From positions 310,001-374,000 of the forward strand of contig NZ_JAJCVJ010000001.1 in NCBI RefSeq assembly GCF_020567425.1: a stretch of DNA of 64,000 nt, given 5' to 3'. Within the stretch, counting starts at the first letter, position 1. Each line of letters opens with the position of its first letter. Source of the stretch: Salinirubrum litoreum (GTDB taxonomy: Archaea > Halobacteriota > Halobacteria > Halobacteriales > Haloferacaceae). Below, piece by piece: positions 46,159-53,723 of this stretch. A program made the position numbers and the translations under genes. The notes under the pieces are model-generated. The model was not told the origin of the DNA. It searched no databases and saw only the letters and a program-made list of their open reading frames with translations.

Positions 46159-48405
46159 ATGGACATCGACCTCCAGTCGCTCGAACGGTACAACAGACTC
46201 GCTCGGGTGGGGGCGGAGCGGGCGGCCACGTCGCTGTCGGAACTCCTCGGTGTCGAGACCGTCGTCGACGTCACTCGCGTCAGTCTCGTCTCACCCGAGA
46301 GTGCGCGCCGGTCGCTGATCGAAACTGTCGGGAGCACGTCACGATCTCGGACGTCGGGCCCGCACCGAACAGACGACTCGGGAACAGACGGCACGAATGG
46401 GACGGACGGCGTGAGCGGAGGAGACGGCGTAAGTGGGGAAGACGGCGCGAGTCGGAGCGTCGCTGATGATCGGAGAGACGGAGGTAGGAGCGAGACGAGT
46501 GGTGATACCGGAGAGCCGACGTGTGTCGGTATCACGCTCGAGGGCGGCATCTCCGGTCGGGCACTCCTCGGACTGGACGAGTCGAGTCGGGACAGACTCG
46601 TCTACGAGTTTCTCCCCTCTGTCGTCGGGTCGAGCGATCCGGCACACGCGGCCGGCGGTGTCGTCGAGGTGGGCAACATCGTCCTGCGGGGCTTCGTCGA
46701 TGGCTGGGCGGACCACCTGGGGACGAGCGTCGACACGACGCCCCCCAGGCAAGTGGACCCGAGAAGTCTCGACGGCGAATCGGCGTCGAGCGGCATCGAG
46801 GAGTTCGTCTTCCTCTTCGAGAGTGAACTCCGAGCAGTCGACGCCGACGTGCGCTTCGACGTCTGTATGCTCCCGGACTACGCGACGCTGACCACACTCG
46901 TCGGGGGCGCGACCGGCTTGACCGGTCCGACCGTCTCGCTCCGCCGACTCCGCCAGTTCCGGGCGGTCGTCGAACGCGGGACCGACCGCGCGAGCGACGA
47001 CATCGCGGCCATGACCGGCTTCGAGACCGACGTGGACGTAGACCGCTTCAGTTTCCTCCCGATCACGGAGACCCCGAACCACGTCGCTCCCGGTCGGCGA
47101 GTCGGCACCGTCTTCCACTTCGACGGGCCACCGTCGGGCTACGCGGTACTGTTGTTGTCCGAGCAGTCGGCAGCGCGAGTCGCGGACGAACTGCTCTCCG
47201 GAAGCGCGTCTGTCGCCGGCGACTCTCCCGCCGGTCGGTCGTCAGAGAGCAGGAGACGAGGACCTGATAGCACAGACGAGACTGGCCTGACTGCACTAGA
47301 GCGAAGTGCTGTCGGGGAGTTCGGAACCGTCGTGACGAGCGGGTTCGTGGACGGGTGGGCCGACGTGTTCGAAAGCGAGATCGACCTCTCGCCGCCACAG
47401 GTCGTCGAAGATGACGGGCGGTCGATCCTGAGTCCGATCGCGGGCCGACTCGCTCGAAGGCAGTCGTACGCCTTCGTACTCGACATCGGGGTCGAACCCG
47501 ACCGGGTACGCTGGGGAGGAGACGTCCGTGAGCCCGCGGACGAAATCGACTTCAGGCTCTCGATCTTCCCCGAGGAGACGAAACTCAGTCACGACTCACG
47601 AGAGCAGTCACGGCGTGTTCGGAACGCGGACGTGAACCAGCGACGCGGGCGTCGAAACTCGGGGAGCAGTCGCTGGCGTGGGTACACGCCTCGGCGAGAC
47701 GAACCTCGACGTCCTCAGGAGCATCGGTCCGGTGTCGAGACCGGCCACGGTGTCGCTGGCGATGACTCCGACGTGGACGGCGGATCAGCCGACAGGAACG
47801 ACGAACCGGACGACAGGAACGACGAACCAGCCGACGGGAGCACCGAACCGGACGATAGGCACGACGAACCGGACGACGCGGGCAGCGTGCCCGACGGGAC
47901 ATCGAGGAGTCGGGGACAGATCGGAGATACGGACGGCGACCGCCAGCAAGTCGGACTCGGCGAGTGTGCGGTGACGACAGACGGAGAGATACTGGCGACG
48001 AGCGGAATCGGCTCCAGTCTCGCACTCTGTCTGTACGACTCGGCTGGCACCGCGGGCTTCGCTCACGTGATGTTGCCGCGATCACGTGATCGTGACGACG
48101 CCACCGACGCGACGTTCGTCGATACCGGGATCGAGGCGCTCGTTCGACGGCTGGAGAAGACGGGTCTGGCTCGCGAGGATCTCGACGCGAAACTCGTCGG
48201 CGGGAGTCGAATGTTGGAGTTCTCGGCGGACGCGGGCGACATCGGTGCGCGAAACGTTCGCGTAGCCCGGCAGGAGTTCGGTGAACACGGTATTCCGGTC
48301 GTCTCGACACACGTCGGCGGTGACTACGGCCGGTCTGTCGTCTTCGACGGGGAGACTGGTGAGGTACTCGTTCGGACGGCCGACGGAACCGACAGTCGTC
48401 TGTGA
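46159..48405 (+). CDS. CheC-CheC-CheD chemotaxis fusion protein
   Basis: 748 residues. Domain 1 (about 1-265) and domain 2 (about 266-475) are CheC-like; domain 1 keeps E170 and N173 of the phosphatase motif (VVEVGNIV), domain 2 has E387 but T390 for the Asn (VGEFGTVV). A linker of about 120 residues, basic then acidic and repeated (DRNDEPDDRNDEP), leads to CheD (about 598-748): GECAVTTDGEILATSGIGSS, FAHVMLPRS, GGSRML, GGDYGRSVVFDGETGEVLV. In CheD of Thermotoga the deamidase triad is Thr21, Cys27, His44; here Thr614, Ser620 and His636, so the nucleophile is lost. CheC and CheD are usually separate proteins that bind each other. Confidence 0.9.
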   Translation: MDIDLQSLERYNRLARVGAERAATSLSELLGVETVVDVTRVSLVSPESARRSLIETVGSTSRSRTSGPHRTDDSGTDGTNGTDGVSGGDGVSGEDGASRSVADDRRDGGRSETSGDTGEPTCVGITLEGGISGRALLGLDESSRDRLVYEFLPSVVGSSDPAHAAGGVVEVGNIVLRGFVDGWADHLGTSVDTTPPRQVDPRSLDGESASSGIEEFVFLFESELRAVDADVRFDVCMLPDYATLTTLVGGATGLTGPTVSLRRLRQFRAVVERGTDRASDDIAAMTGFETDVDVDRFSFLPITETPNHVAPGRRVGTVFHFDGPPSGYAVLLLSEQSAARVADELLSGSASVAGDSPAGRSSESRRRGPDSTDETGLTALERSAVGEFGTVVTSGFVDGWADVFESEIDLSPPQVVEDDGRSILSPIAGRLARRQSYAFVLDIGVEPDRVRWGGDVREPADEIDFRLSIFPEETKLSHDSREQSRRVRNADVNQRRGRRNSGSSRWRGYTPRRDEPRRPQEHRSGVETGHGVAGDDSDVDGGSADRNDEPDDRNDEPADGSTEPDDRHDEPDDAGSVPDGTSRSRGQIGDTDGDRQQVGLGECAVTTDGEILATSGIGSSLALCLYDSAGTAGFAHVMLPRSRDRDDATDATFVDTGIEALVRRLEKTGLAREDLDAKLVGGSRMLEFSADAGDIGARNVRVARQEFGEHGIPVVSTHVGGDYGRSVVFDGETGEVLVRTADGTDSRL

Positions 48406-48476
48406 ACTGATCGGCGGGACGCAGAGTGTGCACACCGCCGAAGCGTCAAATAGCCGAACCAAACGCCGAAGTAAAC

Positions 48477-48524
48477 AAAACATCGATTATATTACAATTC
48501 AAAACATCGATTATACTACGATTA
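48477..48524. repeat. 24-bp AT-rich tandem repeat
   Basis: Two copies, 48477-48500 and 48501-48524, both starting AAAACATCGATTATA, followed by a near-identical end. It lies in an AT-rich gap 70-120 bp after the chemotaxis stop and about 120 bp before the regulator start, so it could be an operator or a relic of slippage. Confidence 0.8.
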
Positions 48525-48647
48525 AGTGGGCCGTGAGTCGGGAGGGACGACTCCCGGAGGTGCTCCGGCCGGCGCGGTTCGTTTCTTTCAGCGGGGTAGT
48601 CGCGTATCGGCACAACGATCATTACTCCCGGCCACGAGTACGTGATC

Positions 48648-49508
48648 ATGAACCCACGTGACGATATCTCGTTTCTGGTCGGATCGGACAGCAGAGTCCG
48701 TGTTCTCCGACTCTTACACGAACAGTCGCTTCGACCGACCGAGATCGTCGATCGCTGTACGTGTACGCGAGAGACAGTGCAACGAACGCTCTCGGGGTTC
48801 GGCGATCTCGGGTGGGTCGAGAAGACGGACAAACACTACCACACGACGCTCGCGGGCGACATGGTGCTGGAGTCGTACGAAGACCTCTCGTCGGTCGTCA
48901 CCGAGGTTCACGAGTTGCGGCCGTTCCTCGAACACGCCAGCGAGGAGTTCCACGACCTCCCCCCGGGTGTGCTCTCCTCGACGACCATCACCACCGCGAC
49001 GCGGGAGAACCCACACGCGCCGATCAATCGCTATCTCGAACTGATGCGTGACGGCCACGTGGGCCGGTTCCGTGGCGTGACGCCGATCGTCAGCGGTGTG
49101 TTCAACCAGGCCTCCGAGTCGGCTATCGGGCCGGAGACCGACATGGAGTTGGTGATCGACGACTCGGTGCTGGAACGGTCACAGGAGGACTACCAGGACG
49201 CACTGCAGGTGGCGTACGACCTCGATCAGTTCACGCTGTACCTCTCCTCTGAGCCGATCGAGTTCGGACTGGCGATCATCGACGACGTCTCCTGGCTCGG
49301 TGCGTACGACGACAACGGAAATCTGGTCGCGTGCGTCGATAGCGACCATCCGGCGTTGTTCGACTGGGCGATGTCCGTGTACGAACGTCGACGTGAGATG
49401 TCGATCGAACTCGACGCACCCGCAGACGAGGCGAGCGTCGCTGTCGCGTCCGACGGTGGAGATGCCACCGCAGAAGGCGAAGCCGAGTCGTCCCTCGAGT
49501 CGGAGTAA
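48648..49508 (+). CDS. Winged-helix transcription regulator (FilR1-like)
   Basis: 286 residues from the ATG at 48648 (a GTG two codons upstream is possible). N-terminal wHTH: DDISFLVGSDSRVRVLRLLHEQSLRPTEIVDRCTCTRETVQRTLSGFGDLGWVEKTD. The C-terminal part (about 100-250) matches the ligand/middle domain seen in haloarchaeal FilR1-type regulators (THELVIDDSVLERSQEDYQ-like). An acidic tail closes the protein. It ends in a repeat next to orc1. Confidence 0.85.
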   Translation: MNPRDDISFLVGSDSRVRVLRLLHEQSLRPTEIVDRCTCTRETVQRTLSGFGDLGWVEKTDKHYHTTLAGDMVLESYEDLSSVVTEVHELRPFLEHASEEFHDLPPGVLSSTTITTATRENPHAPINRYLELMRDGHVGRFRGVTPIVSGVFNQASESAIGPETDMELVIDDSVLERSQEDYQDALQVAYDLDQFTLYLSSEPIEFGLAIIDDVSWLGAYDDNGNLVACVDSDHPALFDWAMSVYERRREMSIELDAPADEASVAVASDGGDATAEGEAESSLESE

Positions 49509-49602
49509 CCGCTCGAGTTGGAGTGACCGCTCGAGTCGGAGTGACTGGCCGACTCGATAGGGTGTTCCGATCTCTCGACTCGATAGGGTGTTCCGGTCTC
49601 TC
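49492..49602. repeat. 18-bp and 26-bp tandem repeats between convergent stops
   Basis: CTCGAGTCGGAGT-type 18-bp units at 49492-49508 (the last codons and stop of the regulator), 49509-49526 and 49527-49544. Then a second array, GACTCGATAGGGTGTTCC-type 26-bp units at 49551-49576 and 49577-49602, with a degenerate third leading into the orc1 stop (49623-49625). All lie between two convergent genes. Confidence 0.9.
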
Positions 49603-49622
49603 GACAGGGGTGTTCCGCCCGT

Positions 49623-50831
49623 TCACCCCGATTGTGTGTCTTCGGTCAGCACCTCTTTCACGACGGTCGGTTCTTCGAGCAGTTGGTGTTTCGTGTAGCT
49701 TCCTTCCGCGCTTCCGCCGCTGTGTTTCGACTGCTCGATGATGTCGAGGAACGCGTGTTCTTTCAGTAGATCGCGAACCCGGCGGAGCGAGAGGCTGTCG
49801 GAGCCCTCCTGTCGGCAGATCTCCTCGTAGATCTCGTAGACGCGACTCGTCCGGAAGCCGTCTTTTCTGCTGTTCGACAGCGAGAGGACCGCGAGCGCCT
49901 GCAGGACGTACCGCGAGTGTGGCGTCGAGCCACGGATGAGTTCCCGAAAACGGTCGGTCTCGGCGCGTTCGCGGGCCTGGGTGACGAACTCCTCGCGGAC
50001 CGTCGTCTCGCCGTTCGACTGCGCGATCTCACCCGCGTACCGGAGAATGTCGATTGCCTTCCGGGCGTCACCGTGTTCGCGGGCGGCGAGCGCGGCGGCT
50101 CGCGGGACGGTGGACGGGTCGAGAACACCGTCGCGGAACGCGTCGGACCGCGCTTCCATGATGTCGCTGAGTTGGTCCGCGTCGTACGGCGGGAAGACGA
50201 ACTCGCGTTCACAGAGACTGGATTTGACGCGCTCGTCCATCCGATCTTTGTACTGGATCTTGTTGCTGATGCCGATGACGCCGAGTTTGCAGTCGGTGAT
50301 CTTCCCCGCCTCCCCGGCACGGGAGAGTTGCATCAGGATGTCGTCGTTCTCCAGTTTGTCGATCTCGTCCAAGATGATGAGTACCACGTCGTACAGCGCG
50401 TCGAGCACGCGCCAGAGTCGTTTGTAGTAGGTGGACGTGGACAGTCCCTTGTCGGGGACGCGGATGCCGGTGACCTCGGGGTCGTTCACGTCGGCGGCGA
50501 TGGTCTGGACGGCCTGCGTCTCGGTGGTGTCCTGCGCGCAGTCGACGTACGCGAACATCGCCCGGACACCCTCCTCGTCGGCGGTGTCGACCAGTCGTTG
50601 GGAGACGTACTTCGCGCAGAGCGACTTTCCGGTGCCGGTCTTCCCGTAGATGAGAACGTTGCTCGGACTCTGGCCGAATATCGCCGGGTTGACTGCGGTC
50701 GCGAGGTTGCCGATCTCGTCGTCGCGGCCGACGATCCGACCCTCTCCGGGGAGGTGGCTGATCTCCAAGAGTTCCTTGTTGGCGAAGATGGGGTCGTTCC
50801 GCGTGAAGAGTTGTTCGCCGGAGTCGGGCAT
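49623..50831 (-). CDS. orc1: Orc1/Cdc6 replication initiator
   Basis: 402 residues from the ATG at 50829-50831 (MPDSGEQLFTRNDPIFANKE). AAA+ protein that binds ORB elements and loads MCM at the origin. Walker A YGKTGTGKS (62-70), Walker B LIILDEIDKL (151-160), sensor GVIGISNKI, box VFPPYDADQLSDIM, then a winged-helix domain in the last third (LSNSRKDGFRTSRVYEIYEEICRQ, LRRVRDLLKEHAFLDIIEQ). The open frame continues upstream for 137 codons but is not protein-like and runs over ORB elements. Lies directly beside an ORB cluster. Confidence 0.96.
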   Translation of the reverse strand: MPDSGEQLFTRNDPIFANKELLEISHLPGEGRIVGRDDEIGNLATAVNPAIFGQSPSNVLIYGKTGTGKSLCAKYVSQRLVDTADEEGVRAMFAYVDCAQDTTETQAVQTIAADVNDPEVTGIRVPDKGLSTSTYYKRLWRVLDALYDVVLIILDEIDKLENDDILMQLSRAGEAGKITDCKLGVIGISNKIQYKDRMDERVKSSLCEREFVFPPYDADQLSDIMEARSDAFRDGVLDPSTVPRAAALAAREHGDARKAIDILRYAGEIAQSNGETTVREEFVTQARERAETDRFRELIRGSTPHSRYVLQALAVLSLSNSRKDGFRTSRVYEIYEEICRQEGSDSLSLRRVRDLLKEHAFLDIIEQSKHSGGSAEGSYTKHQLLEEPTVVKEVLTEDTQSG

Positions 50832-50838
50832 AGACGTA

Positions 50839-50858
50839 ACACCACGTTTCCGGTGAAA
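50839..50858 (-). promoter_or_regulatory. ORB element 1
   Basis: Minus strand TTTCACCGGAAACGTGGTGT, only 8 bp from the orc1 start codon. It may also let Orc1 control its own gene. Confidence 0.85.
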
Positions 50859-50944
50859 TGCGTGTCGCTTCGTCGTCACTGGCGTCGGGGGGAGATCACG
50901 GTCGTTCTGTCGTGACGTGTCAGGGATCGTCTTCGAAGACACAC

Positions 50945-50964
50945 ACACCGGGTTTCCGGTGAAA
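50945..50964 (-). promoter_or_regulatory. ORB element 2
   Basis: Minus strand TTTCACCGGAAACCCGGTGT, followed by a GTGT extension. Same orientation as ORB 1. Confidence 0.85.
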
Positions 50965-51052
50965 GAGGTGGAATGGGGGGTCGGGAGTAGAAACGTCGGT
51001 GTGGTTCGGTGGTGGTCGGGATTTGTCGGGGATCCTCGAGTACCGTCGTCCC

Positions 51053-51072
51053 TTTCACCGGAAACGAGGTGT
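51053..51072 (+). promoter_or_regulatory. ORB element 3
   Basis: TTTCACCGGAAACGAGGTGT. Closest match to the haloarchaeal ORB consensus ending GAAACGAGG. It lies left of the AT-rich region. Confidence 0.85.
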
Positions 51073-51209
51073 CTCGGTGGAAGGAACACCCCTACTCGAC
51101 TGGTGAGCGTTCCTATACTGTCCAATCTAAGAATCTGTACTACACTATCCTGCCGAGAACCTCTACCGGTCACTGTCGCGTCACGACTTATCGACCGAAG
51201 ACAGCCTCT

Positions 51210-51225
51210 GTCGGAGTTCTCCGAC
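51210..51225. repeat. Perfect inverted repeat in the origin
   Basis: GTCGGAG-TT-CTCCGAC, two 7-bp arms with a 2-bp loop, between ORB 3 and the AT-rich region. Confidence 0.6.
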
Positions 51226-51305
51226 GTCCCTCGAAGGATCACCGTGACAGTGATCGGAGATCAGAGATTCACACCAGACAACCCTCGTTTCGTCTGGCGG
51301 TCAGC

Positions 51306-51396
51306 CGCGACTACTCATCGTGATTTCGTGCGACTTGTTTAATGAGCTGTAGTCAATTTAGTCACTTAATTCTTGCTGAGTGACTCTCGTTCTCTC
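51306..51396. other. AT-rich duplex-unwinding region
   Basis: The most AT-rich stretch of the window's intergenic DNA, with TTTAATGAG, TCAATTTAG and CACTTAATTCTT, a GTCACT...AGTGAC inverted repeat (51361-51366 / 51379-51384) and then a polypyrimidine run (51388-51408). It lies between ORB 3 and ORB 4. Confidence 0.75.
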
Positions 51397-51506
51397 TTTC
51401 TCTCTCCCGTTCGATTCGGGTCTCACCCGCCGGGCGCGGTTGCCCCAACTGATCACTACACACCGCTATCGCTCCGATTCCAGACCACCACCGAACTGAT
51501 TCACGG

Positions 51507-51526
51507 TTTCACCGGAAACCCGGTGT
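51507..51526 (+). promoter_or_regulatory. ORB element 4
   Basis: TTTCACCGGAAACCCGGTGT followed by GTGTGT; first ORB to the right of the AT-rich region. Identical core to ORB 2 on the other strand. Confidence 0.85.
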
Positions 51527-51609
51527 GTGTGTCGAACGGTCGTATCCTCTCGAACTCCGGATAGGTTCGAGTCTCGGGTCGACTCAAGCGGGTCCCGTGC
51601 CGAATCGAC

Positions 51610-51629
51610 TTTCACCGGAAATCCGGTGT
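51610..51629 (+). promoter_or_regulatory. ORB element 5
   Basis: TTTCACCGGAAATCCGGTGT; the core CACCGG-AAAT-CCGGTG is a perfect inverted repeat. Confidence 0.85.
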
Positions 51630-51678
51630 GTCGCACCACAGTCCACCGAAAGCCCACCCTCGAGACGAGAGTCTACGA

Positions 51679-51766
51679 ACGACACGACAAGGGCCTGCGG
51701 ACGACACGACAAGGGCCTGCAGACGACGCCACAAAAACCAGCGAACGACACGACAGGGGCCGACGA
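51679..51766. repeat. 22-bp tandem repeat inside the origin
   Basis: Four units of 22 bp: two near-identical ones starting ACGACACGACAAGGGCCTGC (51679-51700, 51701-51722), a degenerate one (51723-51744) and a fourth (51745-51766). They sit between ORB 5 and ORB 6. Confidence 0.8.
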
Positions 51767-51780
51767 AGCGGTTTGCTCGA

Positions 51781-51800
51781 TTTCACCGGAAACGCGGTGT
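51781..51800 (+). promoter_or_regulatory. ORB element 6
   Basis: TTTCACCGGAAACGCGGTGT, first of a pair spaced 24 bp apart. Confidence 0.85.
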
Positions 51801-51804
51801 CCCT

Positions 51805-51824
51805 GTCGACCGGAAACGCGGTGT
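51805..51824 (+). promoter_or_regulatory. ORB element 7 (5' end altered)
   Basis: The 3' 16 bp (ACCGGAAACGCGGTGT) match ORB 6 exactly; the TTTC lead is replaced (GTCG). A tandem duplication of ORB 6 at 24-bp spacing. Confidence 0.75.
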
Positions 51825-51927
51825 CCACGTCGATCCGATCACGTCCACGTGAGACTGCTGGAGTACTCGGATGGGGTCGACACACCTCCAGAGTGTTCCG
51901 TACCACTCCGGAGCACTCTGTCACGCT

Positions 51928-51947
51928 TTTCACCGGAAATCCGGTGT
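51928..51947 (+). promoter_or_regulatory. ORB element 8
   Basis: TTTCACCGGAAATCCGGTGT, same as ORB 5. Rightmost ORB, 98 bp before the hesB start. Confidence 0.85.
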
Positions 51948-52045
51948 CCGTGTCGACAGAAGTCGACGTCTGTCGAGACACTCCGTCGAACGGACGGGTT
52001 CCGACCGGCGTCAGGGTTAACAACGTCGGGGAGAAAACAGGGAGT

Positions 52046-52411
52046 ATGAGTACCGACGCGGCAGACAGCGGTTCGAAAGGTGCGGTCACCGTCACCCCGG
52101 CGGCCGCAGAGGAGGCGCTGTCGCTACTCCGGAGTGAGGAGATGGACACCGACGAGGCCGGCCTTCGACTGTTCGTCCAACAGGGCGGCTGTGCGGGTCT
52201 CTCCTACGGGATGCGGTTCGACGACGCGCCCGAGGAAGACGACACGGTGACGACACACCACGGCCTGCGCGTGTTCGTCGATCCGGCCAGCCTGAACTAC
52301 GTCGGCGGGTCGACCGTGGACTACGAGTCCGGTCTCCAAGCGGCCGGCTTCCACGTCGAGAACCCGAACGTCGTCAGCGAGTGTGGCTGTGGCGAGTCGT
52401 TCCGGACCTGA
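52046..52411 (+). CDS. HesB/IscA family iron-sulfur carrier
   Basis: 121 residues from the ATG at 52046 (MSTDAADSGSKGAVTVTPAA). A-type Fe-S carrier with the three cysteines: Cys49 (QQGGCAGLSYGM), Cys113 and Cys115 (ECGCGESF). It helps pass Fe-S clusters to target proteins. Positioned at the right edge of the origin; convergent with dodecin, 12 bp between stops. Confidence 0.95.
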   Translation: MSTDAADSGSKGAVTVTPAAAEEALSLLRSEEMDTDEAGLRLFVQQGGCAGLSYGMRFDDAPEEDDTVTTHHGLRVFVDPASLNYVGGSTVDYESGLQAAGFHVENPNVVSECGCGESFRT

Positions 52412-52423
52412 CCCGGTCTCCGC

Positions 52424-52633
52424 CTACTCCTGCGAGTTCTCCAACTGGAAGGCGACCTCTACTTCCGCCTGGTACTCCCGCCCCTCGACGGACGCGACCT
52501 CGACACCGAACTCCTTCACCTCGATCCAGTGGACGTTGTTCAGCGTCGCCTCGGCGCGGTCGATGGCGTCGTCTGTCGCGGCGTCGAACCCCTCTGTACT
52601 CCGACCGATCAGTGTGATCTTCTTGAAGACCAT
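52424..52633 (-). CDS. Dodecin flavin-binding protein
   Basis: 69 residues ([20 protein letters not shown]...). Dodecameric flavin storage protein; Trp36 ([15 protein letters not shown]) and Gln55 (REYQAEVEV), the residues that stack and hold flavin in Halobacterium dodecin, are both present. A CTTTTTTG run about 27 bp upstream of the ATG supports the start. Confidence 0.95.
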   Translation of the reverse strand: MVFKKITLIGRSTEGFDAATDDAIDRAEATLNNVHWIEVKEFGVEVASVEGREYQAEVEVAFQLENSQE

Positions 52634-53057
52634 GTGCGCCGGTAGTACGTCACACGATGACAAAAAAGCACCCGTCGAGCCGGTCGTCGTCGGCCGGTCC
52701 TCGCTCACGCACTCCTGACGTGGCTCCCACCTCGCCTCACACGCGTCTCCAGCCAGCTCCCACCGCGGCACACCTGTCCGTGCGCCTCCCACCGCACCAC
52801 ACCTGTCCGTGCGCCTCCCACCGCACCACACCTGTCCGTGCGCCTCCCACCGCACCACACCTGTCCGTGCGCCTCCCACCGCACCACACCTGTCCGTGCG
52901 CCTCCCACCGTGCCGTACCCCCATCGATGCGTCTCCCACCGTGCCGTACCCCCATCGATGCGGCTCCCAGCCCGCTATACGCCCGTCGATGCGTCTCCCG
53001 ACGCGTCGAACGTCCCACACCGTTCCCCAGACGCCTCTCCACTGTCGCACGTGGTGG
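52634..53057. other. Non-coding stretch holding a minisatellite
   Basis: 424 bp between the dodecin promoter and the stop of the membrane protein upstream. Apart from the dodecin promoter it is filled by a tandem array (52724-53033). Open frames across it (Pro/Arg/Cys/His repeats) are by-products of the array, not genes. Confidence 0.7.
52724..53033. repeat. 29/31-bp minisatellite of ten units
   Basis: Units begin CTCCCACC. Starts: 52724 (33 bp), then 29-bp copies at 52757, 52786, 52815, 52844 and 52873, then 31-bp copies at 52902, 52933 and 52964, then a degenerate one at 52995. The 29-bp type carries CACCACACCTGTCCGTGCG; the 31-bp type carries CCCCCATCGATGCG. The change from one type to the other within one array shows step-by-step duplication. 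No spacers, so not CRISPR. Confidence 0.92.
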
Positions 53058-53723
53058 TTACCCGGCGCGTCGGGCCTCCAGTCGCTCGACCACTGCACCG
53101 ACCACGTCCGTCAGGTGTGCGGTGCCCCACGTCGCCACCACCACTCCACCGACCGCGTCGAAACAGAGGTCCAGCATGGTGTCTTCCAACCCGTACTGCG
53201 TCAACACGGGCGACCCACCGGTCAGCGTACTCAGTTCGGTCACCCCGAACTCGATCACCTCCCAGACGACGCCGAAGGCCAACACGAACAGTATCACGAA
53301 GACGAAGGTGAACTGCGGCGGAAGCTGAATCTCGGTCGTGTGAATGTCCAGCGCCCGAACCACGGTGTAGCCGACACCGGCGACGACACTGGCCGATAGG
53401 GCGTGGGTCATGTGGTCCCACCAGCCGACCGACTGGTAGAAACTCTGGAGGCCGGTCCCCGGAATGCCGACCGTCCCGAGAGCGTGGAGGAAGACGGCCG
53501 ACGTGAGCCACAGCGTCAGTCCGGCGTCCATCGGGATCTCCAGGTCACGCTCCAGCACACCGGGGAGGAACGTCACCCCGAGAGCGATGCCGGCGTTCAC
53601 CAGCACGCCCACGTCTCGACGCCAGACCCCCACTGCGAGGACACCGACGAGCAGAATCTGCAAGACGCGACTCACCTGTCGCTGGCGACGCGCAGACACG
53701 TTCAGCCGATCCCGGAGTCTCAC
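53058..53723 (-). CDS. DUF2238 (YjdF-like) membrane protein
   Basis: 221 residues with six or so membrane segments. Seen: the family pattern [39 protein letters not shown] and [23 protein letters not shown]. The start is GTG at 53721-53723, overlapping the stop of the gene before it (GTGA), so the two are one operon. Function of the family is unknown. Confidence 0.88.
   Translation of the reverse strand: MRLRDRLNVSARRQRQVSRVLQILLVGVLAVGVWRRDVGVLVNAGIALGVTFLPGVLERDLEIPMDAGLTLWLTSAVFLHALGTVGIPGTGLQSFYQSVGWWDHMTHALSASVVAGVGYTVVRALDIHTTEIQLPPQFTFVFVILFVLAFGVVWEVIEFGVTELSTLTGGSPVLTQYGLEDTMLDLCFDAVGGVVVATWGTAHLTDVVGAVVERLEARRAG

Larger units (their letters stand above)
50832..52045. other. Chromosomal replication origin (oriC-like, with ORBs and DUE)
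   Basis: 1.2 kb without a gene, between orc1/cdc6 and hesB. It holds eight copies of a 20-bp element with consensus TTTCACCGGAAANNCGGTGT, an AT-rich unwinding region near 51306-51396, and several inverted repeats (51210-51225, 51239-51254). This is the classic haloarchaeal origin arrangement: initiator gene plus ORBs around a DUE. Two ORBs point left, the rest right. Confidence 0.9.

Noticed and set aside
50832-51242. N-terminal extension of Orc1/Cdc6 by 137 residues
   Set aside because: The open frame covers ORB elements, reads as Arg/Pro/Thr-rich non-protein sequence, and the internal ATG gives the usual Orc1 length.
52724-53033. Regular 29/31-bp repeats suggesting a CRISPR array
   Set aside because: Units are directly adjacent with no unique spacers, and no cas genes lie nearby.
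52657-53399. Cys/His/Arg/Pro-rich open frames over the minisatellite
   Set aside because: They result from translation of the tandem array in several frames; no start signal or family match.
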